Assembly: GCF_004339465.1 (NCBI RefSeq)
Contig: NZ_SMFY01000002.1
Span: 1,240,001-1,304,000 of the forward strand
DNA: 64,000 nt
Direction: 5' to 3'
DNA from: Ancylobacter aquaticus
GTDB lineage: Bacteria > Pseudomonadota > Alphaproteobacteria > Rhizobiales > Xanthobacteraceae
A program made the translations under genes and the position numbers. This document shows, in pieces, positions 44,539-52,821 of the stretch; position 1 is the first letter of the stretch, and the number at the start of each line of letters is the position of its first letter. The notes beneath the pieces were generated by a model. That model worked only from the letters and a program-made list of their open reading frames with translations, did not search any database and had not been told where the DNA came from.

Positions 44539-45041
44539 TCGCCCTGCTCAAGGCCGTGCACATCCTCGCGCTGAGCCTGTGGTGCGCCGGGCTGCTGGCG
44601 ATGCCGATCGTGCTGCAGGTCTATGGCCGGCGCGAGGAAGTCCGCACCCAGGCCGGCTTTTCCGAATTCCGCCTGCTGATGCATGCCGCCTATACGCGCA
44701 TCGTCACACCCGCCGCCATCATCGCCATCGCGGCCGGCACGGGGCTGATCTTCGCCGTCGGGCTCACCCAGCCCTGGCTGGTGGCCAAGCTGGTGGCGGT
44801 GGCGGGCATGGTGCTCGTCCATGCCTGGCTGGGGCACCTGACAGTGGAGGCGTCGGAGGGACGGGGCACCTACCGCATGCCGCACGCGATCCTGGCCGCA
44901 CCCGCCAGCGTGCTGTGCATGGGCGTGGTGCTCTATCTCGTCCTCGCCAAGCCGGACCTCTACCCGTGGATCGACAGTCTTCCGCGATTCATGACCACCC
45001 CTCAGGACCGTTCGCTGCCTGCCGCCTTGGTGCCGATTTGA
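44535..45041 (+). CDS. CopD/DUF2269-like four-helix membrane protein
   Basis: A 168-residue protein with four helices: KAVHILALSLWCAGLLAMPIVL, a second with RIVTPAAIIAIAAGTGLIFAV, WLVAKLVAVAGMVLVHAWLGHLTV and a fourth ending VVLYLVLAKP. Each helix carries His or Trp residues (VHIL, HAWLGH) resembling the heme- or copper-associated helices of CopD/HemJ-type proteins. It is translationally coupled to ctaG and probably aids copper or heme supply to the oxidase. Its last 40 bases overlap the convergent DUF2231 gene. Confidence 0.8.
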   Translation: MIALLKAVHILALSLWCAGLLAMPIVLQVYGRREEVRTQAGFSEFRLLMHAAYTRIVTPAAIIAIAAGTGLIFAVGLTQPWLVAKLVAVAGMVLVHAWLGHLTVEASEGRGTYRMPHAILAAPASVLCMGVVLYLVLAKPDLYPWIDSLPRFMTTPQDRSLPAALVPI

Positions 45042-45511
45042 TAGTCGAAGACGAGTTTTCCGCCATGCCAGCCCGTCACTGCGGTCATCCCGGCCATGAC
45101 CAGCGACAAGGCCAGCCCGACCGGCAGCACCGCGCCATCAGGGTCGCCGATGCGAATGATCCAGTTGGTGCCGATGAGCGAGAGCAGCATCACCGCCAGG
45201 ATGAAATGCGTCCAGCTCGACGAGCGGTTACGGATGCCGCGCACCAGCAGCAGCTCGGCCGTGCCGGTGATGCCGGCCAGCACGCCCATGGCGAAGGCGC
45301 CGAACACCGCATAGGCGGCGACATGCGACCAGAAGCTGGCGCCGGTCCACATATAAAGAAGATCGGCCCCCAGCGTGCTGAACGCCAGCGCGATGGGAAA
45401 CGCGACCAGCATCGCGTGCAGCGGATGGCCGGAAATGGCGATCTTCGATTCCGTGTCCTGCAAGGCCCGCCGCTCTTCCAGCGGATCGAACAGATCGGGG
45501 CGCGTGTCCAT
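45002..45511 (-). CDS. DUF2231-family membrane protein on the opposite strand
   Basis: A 169-residue protein with four helices and the DUF2231 pattern: SGHPLHAMLVAFPIALAFSTLGADL, the His of GHPLH being typical, then ASFWSHVAAYAVFGAFAMGVLAGITGTAE and a C-terminal TAVTGWHGGKLVFDYQIG. Members occur near cytochrome oxidase genes and may bind heme. It lies inside the oxidase operon but reads the other way, its end overlapping the CopD-like gene by 40 bases and its start diverging from coxB by 33 bases. Both overlaps are consistent with real genes. Confidence 0.84.
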   Translation of the reverse strand: MDTRPDLFDPLEERRALQDTESKIAISGHPLHAMLVAFPIALAFSTLGADLLYMWTGASFWSHVAAYAVFGAFAMGVLAGITGTAELLLVRGIRNRSSSWTHFILAVMLLSLIGTNWIIRIGDPDGAVLPVGLALSLVMAGMTAVTGWHGGKLVFDYQIGTKAAGSERS

Positions 45512-45544
45512 CGGGTTCCCTTCGCGTGGCGTGCCGTCTCTCCG

Positions 45545-46240
45545 GTGAAGTGCGCAGGCTTTGCTACGGTTCCCCTTCTTCTTGCGGGATGCAAGGGTCC
45601 GCTCTCCACCCTGTCGCCGGCAGGGCCGATCGCGCAGGACATCGCCTGGCTGTGGTGGGCGCTGCTGGCGGGGGCGGCGTTGCTGGCGCTGCTGGTGTTC
45701 GTGCTGGTCGCGCTCAGCTTCGGCCGGCCGCGCGAGGTGCCGGAGAAGCGCTGGACCTTCGGCCTTGGCGTGTGGTTCTCGCTGGCCGTGCTCACGCTCA
45801 CCCTCGCGGCGGCGCTGTGGGTGGGCGAGCGCATCCTGCCACACGGGCCAGCGCTGGAAGTGCACGCCCATGCCCGGCAATGGTCCTGGACCTTCAGCCA
45901 TCCCGGCGCGCAGGGCCCGAACGAGGCCGAAGGCGTGCTGCATATCCCCGCCGGCCAGCCGGTGGATGTGCTCATCACCTCTTCCGACGTGATCCATTCC
46001 TTCTGGGTGCCGCAGCTCGGCGGCAAGATGGATGCGATCCCCGGCCGGCAGAACCGGCTGCGCATCGAGGCCACGAGGCCCGGCACCTATGAGGGGCTGT
46101 GCGCCGAGTTCTGCGGGCTGGAACATGCGTCCATGCGGTTCGAGGTGATCGCGCATGATCCCGCCGACTGGCCGCCCGCCTCGCTGCCTGTATCGCCGCC
46201 CCTCTCGCCGCCCGCGCTGATGGAGGCCCCCCGGCCATGA
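45545..46240 (+). CDS. coxB: cytochrome c oxidase subunit II, lipoprotein, CuA-binding
   Basis: A ~231-residue subunit. A GTG at 45545 begins KCAGFATVPLLLAGC, a lipoprotein leader; helices at ~30-58 (DIAWLWWALLAGAALLA) and ~73-93 follow, then the periplasmic cupredoxin domain. The CuA site is complete: VIHSFWVPQLGGKMD with the His, and CAEFCGLEHASM with both Cys, Glu, His and Met; the aromatic RQWSW electron entry is present. No cytochrome c domain is fused. No strong ribosome site precedes the GTG, so the start is uncertain. Overlaps the subunit I start by four bases. Confidence 0.92.
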   Translation: MKCAGFATVPLLLAGCKGPLSTLSPAGPIAQDIAWLWWALLAGAALLALLVFVLVALSFGRPREVPEKRWTFGLGVWFSLAVLTLTLAAALWVGERILPHGPALEVHAHARQWSWTFSHPGAQGPNEAEGVLHIPAGQPVDVLITSSDVIHSFWVPQLGGKMDAIPGRQNRLRIEATRPGTYEGLCAEFCGLEHASMRFEVIAHDPADWPPASLPVSPPLSPPALMEAPRP

Positions 46241-48765
46241 TCCCGAACGATGTAGCGGCGATCCCCCCCAACCCGCCGCGCCGGGCGCTCCACCTGCATA
46301 GGGAGCTGGACATCGTCTGGCGGAACGGCCCCGGCCTGTGGGGGCAGATCACCAGCGTCAGCCACACCACGCTGGGCCTGCGCTTCATGGGCACGGCGTT
46401 CGTCTTCTTCGGCATTGGCGGGCTTCTCGCCATGCTGATCCGCGCGCAGCTGGCGACCCCTCAGAGCGCCTTTCTCGACACGGCGCTCTACAACCAGATC
46501 TTCACGATGCATGGCAGCATCATGATGTTCCTGTTCGCCATCCCCATGCTCGAAGGGCTGGCGATGTACCTGCTGCCGAAGATGCTGGGCACGCGGGACC
46601 TCGCCTTTCCCCGCCTCTCGGCGCTGGGCTACTGGTGCTACCTGCTGGGCGGCAGCATCCTGATCCTTGCCCTGCTGGCCGGCGTCGCCCCGGGCGACGG
46701 GTGGTTCATGTACACGCCGCTGTCGGGGAAAACCTATTCGCCCGGCATCAACGCCGATGTCTGGCTGCTGGGCGTGACCTTCGTCGAGATTTCCGCGCTC
46801 GCGGCGGCGATCGAGCTCATGGTCTCCATCCTGCGCCTGCGGGCGCCGGGGATGAAGCTGACGCAGATGCCGCTCTTCGCCTGGTACATCCTCGGCACCG
46901 CCGCGATGATGCTGGCCGGCTTTCCCCCGCTCATCCTCGGCTCGGTGCTGCTGGAGATGGAGCGTGCCTTCGGCTGGCCGTTCTTCGACCCGGAGCGCGG
47001 CGGCGACCCGCTTTTGTGGCAGCACCTGTTCTGGCTGTTCGGCCACCCGGAGGTCTACATCATTTTCCTGCCGGCGGCGGGCGTGCTCTCCACCGTCATT
47101 CCGGTGCTGAGCCGCACGACCATCGTCGGCTATGGCGCCATCGTCGCCGCCATTCTCGGCATGGTGTTCCTCAGCTTTGGGCTGTGGGTGCATCACATGT
47201 TCACGGTCGGCATTCCCCATCTGGCGCTGGCCTTCTTCTCCGCCGCCTCGATGCTGGTGGCGGTGCCCACCGCCGTGCAGATTTTCGCCTGGATCGGCAC
47301 CATGTGGCGCGGGCGGCCCGAGCTGAAGCTGCCGATGCTGTATGTTCTCGGCTTCTTCTTCACCTTCGTCATGGGCGGGCTGACCGGCGTGATGCTGGCG
47401 GTGGTGCCGTTCAACTGGCAGGCGCACGACACCGCCTTCGTGACCGCGCACCTGCATTACGTGTTGATCGGCGGCTTCGTCTTCCCGATGCTGGCGGGGG
47501 TGACGTGGTGGATGCCGCTGATGAGCGGGCGCCGGCGCATCAGGGGGCTGGGCGAGTCGGCGTTCTGGCTCATCCTGATCGGCTTCCACGGCACGTTCTT
47601 CCTCATGCACCTCACCGGGCTGATGGGCATGCCGCGCCGGATTCCGACCTATGCCGACAATCCCGAATGGATGCTGCTCAACCTCTCCTCGTCCTTCTTC
47701 GGCTTCGTCATGACCATCGGCTTCGCCCTGTTCACCATCGACCTCATCCTGCAGGCAGGGTTCGGCAAGCGCAGCGTGCGCGACCCCTGGCACGCACCGT
47801 CGCTGGACTGGGCGATGGCGCTGCCGCCGCCCAACTACAATTTCGCCTCGCTGCCCGGCGTGGAGCTGCAGAAGGCCGGCGCCGCCGATGCGATGCTGAA
47901 GCTGGCGCGCGGCGAGGGCTTCCTGCCCGGCGCCCCGCGCGGACGGCGCGAGATTCTCGTCACCTCGGTCGGTTCTGCCCGGCCCGAGCATGTGGCGCTG
48001 CTGCCGTTCAACACCGCCCTGCCACTCGTGGTGGCATTCGCCATTTGCGCCTTCGTGCTGCTGATGCTGGGCGGCTTCTACGCGGTGGCGCCGGTGGCGC
48101 TGATCCCCGTGGCCGGCCTGATCTGGGCCTGGGCACGGCGCGCCGTCGCTGCCGTCGACGCGGCGCCGGTGGAGATTGCGCCCGGGCTGCTGCTGCCGGT
48201 CCACCCGGCGAACGGCGCCACGCTGACGCAGAGTGGGCTGGTGAGCCTGCTGTTCGCCAATGGCACGTTCTTCGCCTCGCTGCTGTTCGGGCTGGCGTTT
48301 CTCACGTTGGTCTCCCCCGGCCCGCCTGTGCCGGCATGGCAGGCGGACGGAACGGTGCTGCTGGCGGCCATCGCCGTGCTGGCCCTCCTCGCGGCGGGCA
48401 CGCTCGGCGGGCGGTGGGCGCTGGCGCGTGTCGAGGCCGGCCAGCCGGCCGGGGCGGCGCTCATCGGCTCGGTGGTCGCCAATCTGGCGGCGCTCGTCGC
48501 CCTCGCCGCGCTGGCGCTGGGGGTGTTGCCCGACCCCACGCGCCATGCCGGCGACGCCGTGCGCGCCGCCCTTGTCGCCTATGTCGGCCTGCACATCGCT
48601 GTCGCGGTGCTTTTCAGCGCCTTCGCGCTCGACCAAGCGCGCCGGGGCGAACTGAACCCCGCGCACGCCGGTTCGCTGCGAAATTGGGGCCTGTGGCAAC
48701 GCTACACGCTCGCCGCCGCGGCGCTGGCGACGGCAGCCCTGTGGGCGCAGGAGTTGACGGCATGA
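46237..48765 (+). CDS. coxA: fused cytochrome c oxidase subunits I and III
   Basis: An 842-residue heme-copper oxidase. Residues ~1-550 are subunit I: heme ligand MHGSIMMF, D-channel Asp in TRDLAFPRL, the GHPEVY block with the Glu and cross-linked Tyr, HHMF CuB ligands, and AHDT...TAHLHY with the remaining heme ligands. Residues ~600-842 form five or more helices like a degenerate subunit III. In place of the K-channel Lys, the segment VPTAVQIFAW has Gln. The fused form resembles CoxN-type alternative oxidases. Cu and heme ligands are all present. Confidence 0.93.
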   Translation: MIPNDVAAIPPNPPRRALHLHRELDIVWRNGPGLWGQITSVSHTTLGLRFMGTAFVFFGIGGLLAMLIRAQLATPQSAFLDTALYNQIFTMHGSIMMFLFAIPMLEGLAMYLLPKMLGTRDLAFPRLSALGYWCYLLGGSILILALLAGVAPGDGWFMYTPLSGKTYSPGINADVWLLGVTFVEISALAAAIELMVSILRLRAPGMKLTQMPLFAWYILGTAAMMLAGFPPLILGSVLLEMERAFGWPFFDPERGGDPLLWQHLFWLFGHPEVYIIFLPAAGVLSTVIPVLSRTTIVGYGAIVAAILGMVFLSFGLWVHHMFTVGIPHLALAFFSAASMLVAVPTAVQIFAWIGTMWRGRPELKLPMLYVLGFFFTFVMGGLTGVMLAVVPFNWQAHDTAFVTAHLHYVLIGGFVFPMLAGVTWWMPLMSGRRRIRGLGESAFWLILIGFHGTFFLMHLTGLMGMPRRIPTYADNPEWMLLNLSSSFFGFVMTIGFALFTIDLILQAGFGKRSVRDPWHAPSLDWAMALPPPNYNFASLPGVELQKAGAADAMLKLARGEGFLPGAPRGRREILVTSVGSARPEHVALLPFNTALPLVVAFAICAFVLLMLGGFYAVAPVALIPVAGLIWAWARRAVAAVDAAPVEIAPGLLLPVHPANGATLTQSGLVSLLFANGTFFASLLFGLAFLTLVSPGPPVPAWQADGTVLLAAIAVLALLAAGTLGGRWALARVEAGQPAGAALIGSVVANLAALVALAALALGVLPDPTRHAGDAVRAALVAYVGLHIAVAVLFSAFALDQARRGELNPAHAGSLRNWGLWQRYTLAAAALATAALWAQELTA

Positions 48766-49091
48766 GGCGCGTCGGCGGCATGGGCTGGCTGGGCTGGCTG
48801 ATCGCCGGGCCCACCGTTTGGGCGGCCGCCTTTTCTGTCGCCTACGGACTGCACGGGCTGGGCTGCGAGCTTGGCTGGCCGGCGCTGAGCCTCGGCCCGG
48901 TCAGCCTGCAGCGCGTGGCCATCGCCCTACCCTCCCTCGCCGCGATCCTTGTCTGCCTCGTCCTGCTGGCGCGGGTGAAGACGGCGTTGGGACCGGAAGC
49001 CGGCATTCCCCGGCTCGGCCTCTGGATCGGCCTGATCGCTACGCTCTACACGATGGCGCCGGTGCTTGTGGCCACGAGTTGCAGGGTCTGA
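48762..49091 (+). CDS. small three-helix membrane protein at the end of the oxidase operon
   Basis: A 109-residue protein with three helices: WLGWLIAGPTVWAAAFSVAYGLHGLGCE, RVAIALPSLAAILVCLVLLARV and a C-terminal helix ending VLVATSCRV. It is coupled to coxA by a four-base overlap. Many alternative oxidase operons end in such small subunits; I cannot name the family. It could be an accessory subunit or assembly factor. The Cys residues (GCELG and TSC) might bind copper or be oxidised. Confidence 0.75.
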   Translation: MRRVGGMGWLGWLIAGPTVWAAAFSVAYGLHGLGCELGWPALSLGPVSLQRVAIALPSLAAILVCLVLLARVKTALGPEAGIPRLGLWIGLIATLYTMAPVLVATSCRV

Positions 49092-49110
49092 ACGCGCGGC
49101 GCGCGGCCGC

Positions 49111-49296
49111 TCATCCGCTATCGGGCGAGGCGGCGACGGGCGGGCTTTTCTGCTGGCGGCGGCCACGGCAGGCGTCCGAGCAATAGAGCACCTCGTCCCA
49201 GACCCGGCTCCACTTCTTGCGCCAGGTGAACGGCCGCTGGCAGACAAGACAGGTCTTGGTCGGCAGGTTCGCCTTCACCGTGCGCTTCCCGCTCAC
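49111..49296 (-). CDS. DUF2256 zinc-finger-like protein
   Basis: A 61-residue protein starting at a GTG that overlaps the photolyase stop by four bases (GTGA). Core motif: KTCLVCQRPFTWRKKWSRVWDEVLYCSDACR, seen as CLVCQRPFTWRKKW and YCSDACR, the four-Cys DUF2256 zinc pattern. These proteins are encoded beside FeS-type photolyase/cryptochrome genes in many bacteria, and their function is unknown. The rest is a Lys/Pro-rich tail. Confidence 0.87.
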   Translation of the reverse strand: MSGKRTVKANLPTKTCLVCQRPFTWRKKWSRVWDEVLYCSDACRGRRQQKSPPVAASPDSG

Positions 49297-50831
49297 AGCG
49301 TCCCCTCGCGCATGGCGCGCAGATGCGCCCGCGCCTGATCGCGCAGCGCCGCCTGTTTCTCGCCGCCCATCTTGTCCCAATTGGCGTAGACATAGGGCAT
49401 GCGGGCATTGCCGCTGAAGCGGTCGCGATGGCGCGCCAGAAAATCCCAATACAGCGCGTTGAACGGGCAGGCGCGCGCGCCGACCGAAACGGCGGGGTCG
49501 TAGGCGCAACGCTCGCAGTAATTGCTCATGCGTTTGATGTAGTTGCCGCTGGCCGCGTAGGGCTTGGAGGCGAGGATCCCGCCATCGGCGTGCAGCGCCA
49601 TGCCGAGCGTGTTGGGCGCTTCCACCCACTCATAGGCATCGGCATAGACGGCCAGGTACCATTCATGCACGGCCTTCGGCGCGATGCCGGCCAGAAGCGC
49701 GAAATTGCCGGTGATCATCAGCCGCTGGATATGGTGGGAATAGGCATGGTCATAGGTATGGGCGAGCGCTTCGCGCAGGCACGCCATGCGGGTCTCCCCG
49801 CTCCAATAAAACCAGGGCAGCGCCTCGTCGGCGCCCAGCGCGTTGCGCTCGGTATAGCCGGGCATGAAGCGCCAGTAGACGCCGCGCACATACTCGCGCC
49901 ACCCCAGTATCTGCCGGATGAAGCCCTCGGCCGCGTTCAGCGGCGCCCGCCCCTCGCGAAAGGCCGCTTCGGCCTTGCGGCAGACCTCCAGGGGGTAAAG
50001 CAGCCCGGCATTGAGATAGGCCGCGAGCAGTGAATGGCTGAGATAGGGTTCGCCCCGCACCATCGCGTCCTGGTAATCGCCAAAGCCGGGGAGGATATGG
50101 GCGATGAAATGGTCGAGCTCGCGCAGGGCCTGGCGCCGCGTCACCGCGAAATGGAAGGGCTCCAGCCGGCCATAGCCCTGCGGAAAATGCCGGCGCACCA
50201 GATCGAGCACGTCGAGGGTGATGGCGTCCTTGCGGAAGCTCAGGCGCGGCGCAGACGTCAGCCCGGCCTTGGGCGGCTTGCGGTTCTCCGCATCGAAATT
50301 CCAGCGCCCGCCCGACGGCGTGCCATCGGGCTCCATCAGGATGTCGTAGCGCCGGCGCATCTCGCGGTAGAAGTACTCCATCCGCAGTTCGCGCCGGCCC
50401 TCGGCGAAGGTGCCGAACGCCGCGTGCGAGCAGAGGAACCGCGTGTCGGGGAGGACATCGAGCGGAACGGGAAGCGCCAGCCGCAACGCCTCGAAGCCTT
50501 CGCGCAGCCGCCATTCACCCGGCTCGGTGACGACAACGCGGCTGGGCGCGAGCGCCGCCACCGCGCGGAGGATTTCGCCGTCGAGGCTCTGGCTGTTGCC
50601 CTCGTCGTCGAGCGCGACATAGCGCACCGTGTAGCCCGCGCTTCGCAGGGCTTCGGCAAAATGGCGCATGGCGGCGAACAGGAAGGCGATCTTCTTGACG
50701 TGATGGCGGACATAGCTGGCCTCGCTCATCACTTCGGCCAGCAGGAACACGTCCCGGCCCTTGTCGGCACCGGCCACGACATCCAGTTGCGACGACAACT
50801 GGTCCCCAAGGACCACCCGCAACACGCCCAT
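49293..50831 (-). CDS. FeS-type (6-4) photolyase/cryptochrome (PhrB/CryB family)
   Basis: A 512-residue protein of the FeS bacterial cryptochrome/photolyase group. The N-terminal alpha/beta antenna domain (LRVVLGDQLSSQLD) is followed by a helical FAD domain with YSHHIQRLMITGNFALL, and the conserved ASGNYIKRMSNYCERCAYDP plus ACPFNALYWDF cluster region. Four Cys are in position to bind a 4Fe-4S cluster: ACLRE, NYCERC (two) and ACPF, as in Agrobacterium PhrB. It repairs 6-4 photoproducts or acts as a photoreceptor; the sequence does not decide. The start has a GAGGGG site. Confidence 0.93.
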   Translation of the reverse strand: MGVLRVVLGDQLSSQLDVVAGADKGRDVFLLAEVMSEASYVRHHVKKIAFLFAAMRHFAEALRSAGYTVRYVALDDEGNSQSLDGEILRAVAALAPSRVVVTEPGEWRLREGFEALRLALPVPLDVLPDTRFLCSHAAFGTFAEGRRELRMEYFYREMRRRYDILMEPDGTPSGGRWNFDAENRKPPKAGLTSAPRLSFRKDAITLDVLDLVRRHFPQGYGRLEPFHFAVTRRQALRELDHFIAHILPGFGDYQDAMVRGEPYLSHSLLAAYLNAGLLYPLEVCRKAEAAFREGRAPLNAAEGFIRQILGWREYVRGVYWRFMPGYTERNALGADEALPWFYWSGETRMACLREALAHTYDHAYSHHIQRLMITGNFALLAGIAPKAVHEWYLAVYADAYEWVEAPNTLGMALHADGGILASKPYAASGNYIKRMSNYCERCAYDPAVSVGARACPFNALYWDFLARHRDRFSGNARMPYVYANWDKMGGEKQAALRDQARAHLRAMREGTL

Positions 50832-50975
50832 TCCGCAGCTTTCCCCTCAACGCCCGTGGCGCCGACCTTGCCCCAGGCGCGGTGATCTGGCCATGGCCGG
50901 CACGGGAGGGGCGTGTTTTCGCAGAGGGTCTGGTCGGGCGCGGGCGACGATCAAATACATCGCCGGGGGCGGGGC

Positions 50976-51938
50976 TCATCGCGGCACGGCCCGCCCCGCC
51001 TCCCCCCGGCTTTTGTCCGCCCGCAGCCGGGCGCGCCAGGCGCCGGTCTCCACCATGCCGGCGATGACGTCGGCCATCACCTTCGCCACCGCGTCGCTGC
51101 CGCGCGGGTTCATGGTGCGCGGCGACACCACCACGGACAGGCGCCACGAGGGTGTCGGGTCGAGGATGGGCACGGCGACCATCTCGCCACGCCGCATTTC
51201 CTCGACAAAGGCGAAATGCGGCATGACCGCCAGCGCCCGGCCCTGCTGCACCAGCTGGGCAATGGCGGGCAGGCTGTCGCAATCCATCGCCACCGGCTTG
51301 ATGTCGTGGCGGGCCGCGAACCGCTCGATCACCGTGCGCAGCACATTGGGCGCGCCTGGCAGAACGATGGGATGCTCGAACACCCCGCGCAGCGTCACCC
51401 CGCCGCTGGAGGCGAGAGGATGGCCCGGCGGCACGAAGAGCATCAGTTCCTCGACCATCATCTCGGTCCAGGCGACATTCTCGAAGGCGCGGCGGTCATA
51501 GAGCAGGGCGACGTCGAGCCGGCCCATCTGCAGGAACTCGTCGAGATAGCCGGTCATCGCCTCCACCACGCGCAGGGTGATCTTGGGCTGGCGCTCGGCC
51601 ATGGCGGTGATCAACGGGATGGACAGGCCGCGACAGGCCGAGGTCGGCAGCCCGACCGCGACGCGGCCTGAAGGATTGACCGACTGGGAACGCACGACAT
51701 CCTTTACACGCTCGACCTCCTCAAGGATGCGGCGGGCATGGTCGTAAAGCTGCTGACCCATTTCGGTCGGGGTCACGCCGCGCGCATGGCGCAGGAGCAG
51801 CTCGACGCCCAGTTCCTCTTCGAGGTTCTTCACCTGCTGGCTCAACGAGGGCTGGGCGATCCGCAGCATTTCGGCGGCGCGTGAGAAATTGCCGCTTTCC
51901 GTGATCTGCACGAAGTATTTCAACTGGCGAAGATCCAT
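50976..51938 (-). CDS. LysR-type regulator of the catabolic island
   Basis: A 320-residue LysR regulator with its winged helix at ~1-60 (LRQLKYFVQITESGNFSRAAEMLRIAQPSLSQQVKNLEEELG, read in parts) and a 200-residue effector domain. It has the marks of the NAC/GcvA-like LysR subgroup (VTPTEMGQQLYDHARRILEEVE). It is divergent from the amidase remnant and the deaminase/ABC operon over an AT-rich divergon with a T-N11-A site at 52106. Its start has an AAAGGTGG site. Confidence 0.93.
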   Translation of the reverse strand: MDLRQLKYFVQITESGNFSRAAEMLRIAQPSLSQQVKNLEEELGVELLLRHARGVTPTEMGQQLYDHARRILEEVERVKDVVRSQSVNPSGRVAVGLPTSACRGLSIPLITAMAERQPKITLRVVEAMTGYLDEFLQMGRLDVALLYDRRAFENVAWTEMMVEELMLFVPPGHPLASSGGVTLRGVFEHPIVLPGAPNVLRTVIERFAARHDIKPVAMDCDSLPAIAQLVQQGRALAVMPHFAFVEEMRRGEMVAVPILDPTPSWRLSVVVSPRTMNPRGSDAVAKVMADVIAGMVETGAWRARLRADKSRGEAGRAVPR

Positions 51939-51949
51939 GGACCACCTTT

Positions 51950-52130
51950 CTCACGCGTCACCTCTGCGTGCCGCCGTCCAAATGTCAAACTGACTAACAA
52001 AGCATCATTTGCATAATCTATAAGCATTCAATTTTTGATTATTCAATAAAATCCGATAGTTATATCAATCCAACAGTGATCACAAATGCCTATAAATAGA
52101 GACGATAGGAATAGCCTATACTGCTGATTG
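51950..52130. promoter_or_regulatory. AT-rich LysR divergon
   Basis: The region between the LysR gene and the amidase remnant includes about 130 bases of low GC (52000-52130: TAACAAAGCATC, TATAAGCATTCAATTTTTGATTATTC, AATAAAATCCGATAGTTATATC). It probably contains both divergent promoters. ATTCAAT occurs twice, 15 bases apart. Nothing else in 52130-52420 is supported except eroded sequence preceding the amidase remnant. Confidence 0.5.
52105..52119. promoter_or_regulatory. candidate LysR operator ATAGG-n5-CCTAT
   Basis: A perfect five-base inverted repeat with the T-N11-A form expected for a LysR binding site (T at 52106, A at 52118), ~167 bases from the LysR start codon and on the operon-facing side. 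Confidence 0.5.
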
Positions 52131-52425
52131 GAAAATCGTCTTTGTCGATTGCCGCTGCTTGTCTCTAGCCTCTCGTCTCGTCGAGCCACGGAACTCCGTC
52201 CCCCCGAGTCCCGTGGCATCGGGAGAGACGACATGCCTTCATCACGATTTCTGCGCGGCCAGCATCGGGCGGCGACGGGCGCGCTTGGCCTTTCGGCAGG
52301 GGCGCCACCGCGACTCGCGCTCCCGCCGGCGTGGAGGCGGTGGTGACGGCGGGGGTCGCGGGCTTGCCAGCGTCGCCGGCCCTGTGCCGGCCGCGCGCGC
52401 CCGCTCCACAGCCTCGCGGGTTGGC

Positions 52426-52821
52426 ATGCGCATCGCATGGTCGCCGGCGCTCGGCTACGCCCGGCCGGAGCCGGAGGTGCTGCGCGTGACCGAGCAGGCG
52501 GTGCGGAAGCTGGAAGACCTCGCCGCCACCGTCGAGCAGGTCGACACGGTGTTCGCGAACGATCCGGCCGATCTCTGGATCGGCGAATTCTCTACGGGCG
52601 ACGGCACGCGGCTGCGCGACATGCTGGAGACGAAGCGCGAACGGCTCGACCCCGCCGGGCTGGCGGGCGACGGCATGCCGGTCGGGCTGCAGATCGTCGG
52701 CCCGGCTCTGGGCGAGGCCAATGTGCGCGTGACGGGCGGCATCGAGCGCGTGCGCGGCCCCGTCGACCTCGTTTCTCCCGCCCTCCATCGCCTTTTTCCG
52801 CCCAGCGAGGCCCCATCATGA
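52426..52821 (+). pseudogene. remnant of an amidase (AS family)
   Basis: Residues from 52426 on (RIAWSPALGYARPEPEVLR, followed by KLEDLAATVEQVDTVF) match the C-terminal half of amidase-signature enzymes, and near 52660 the sequence jumps directly to GLAGDGMPVGLQIVGPALGEA, the terminal segment, skipping ~100 residues. The catalytic Ser-cisSer-Lys core (GGS/GSSGG) is absent and the upstream region is eroded. The stop overlaps the ATG of the deaminase as ATGA, so the old operon junction survives. Confidence 0.75.

Noticed and set aside
46087..48699. 870-codon frame antisense to the oxidase genes
   Set aside because: Shadow of coxA; no recognisable domain.
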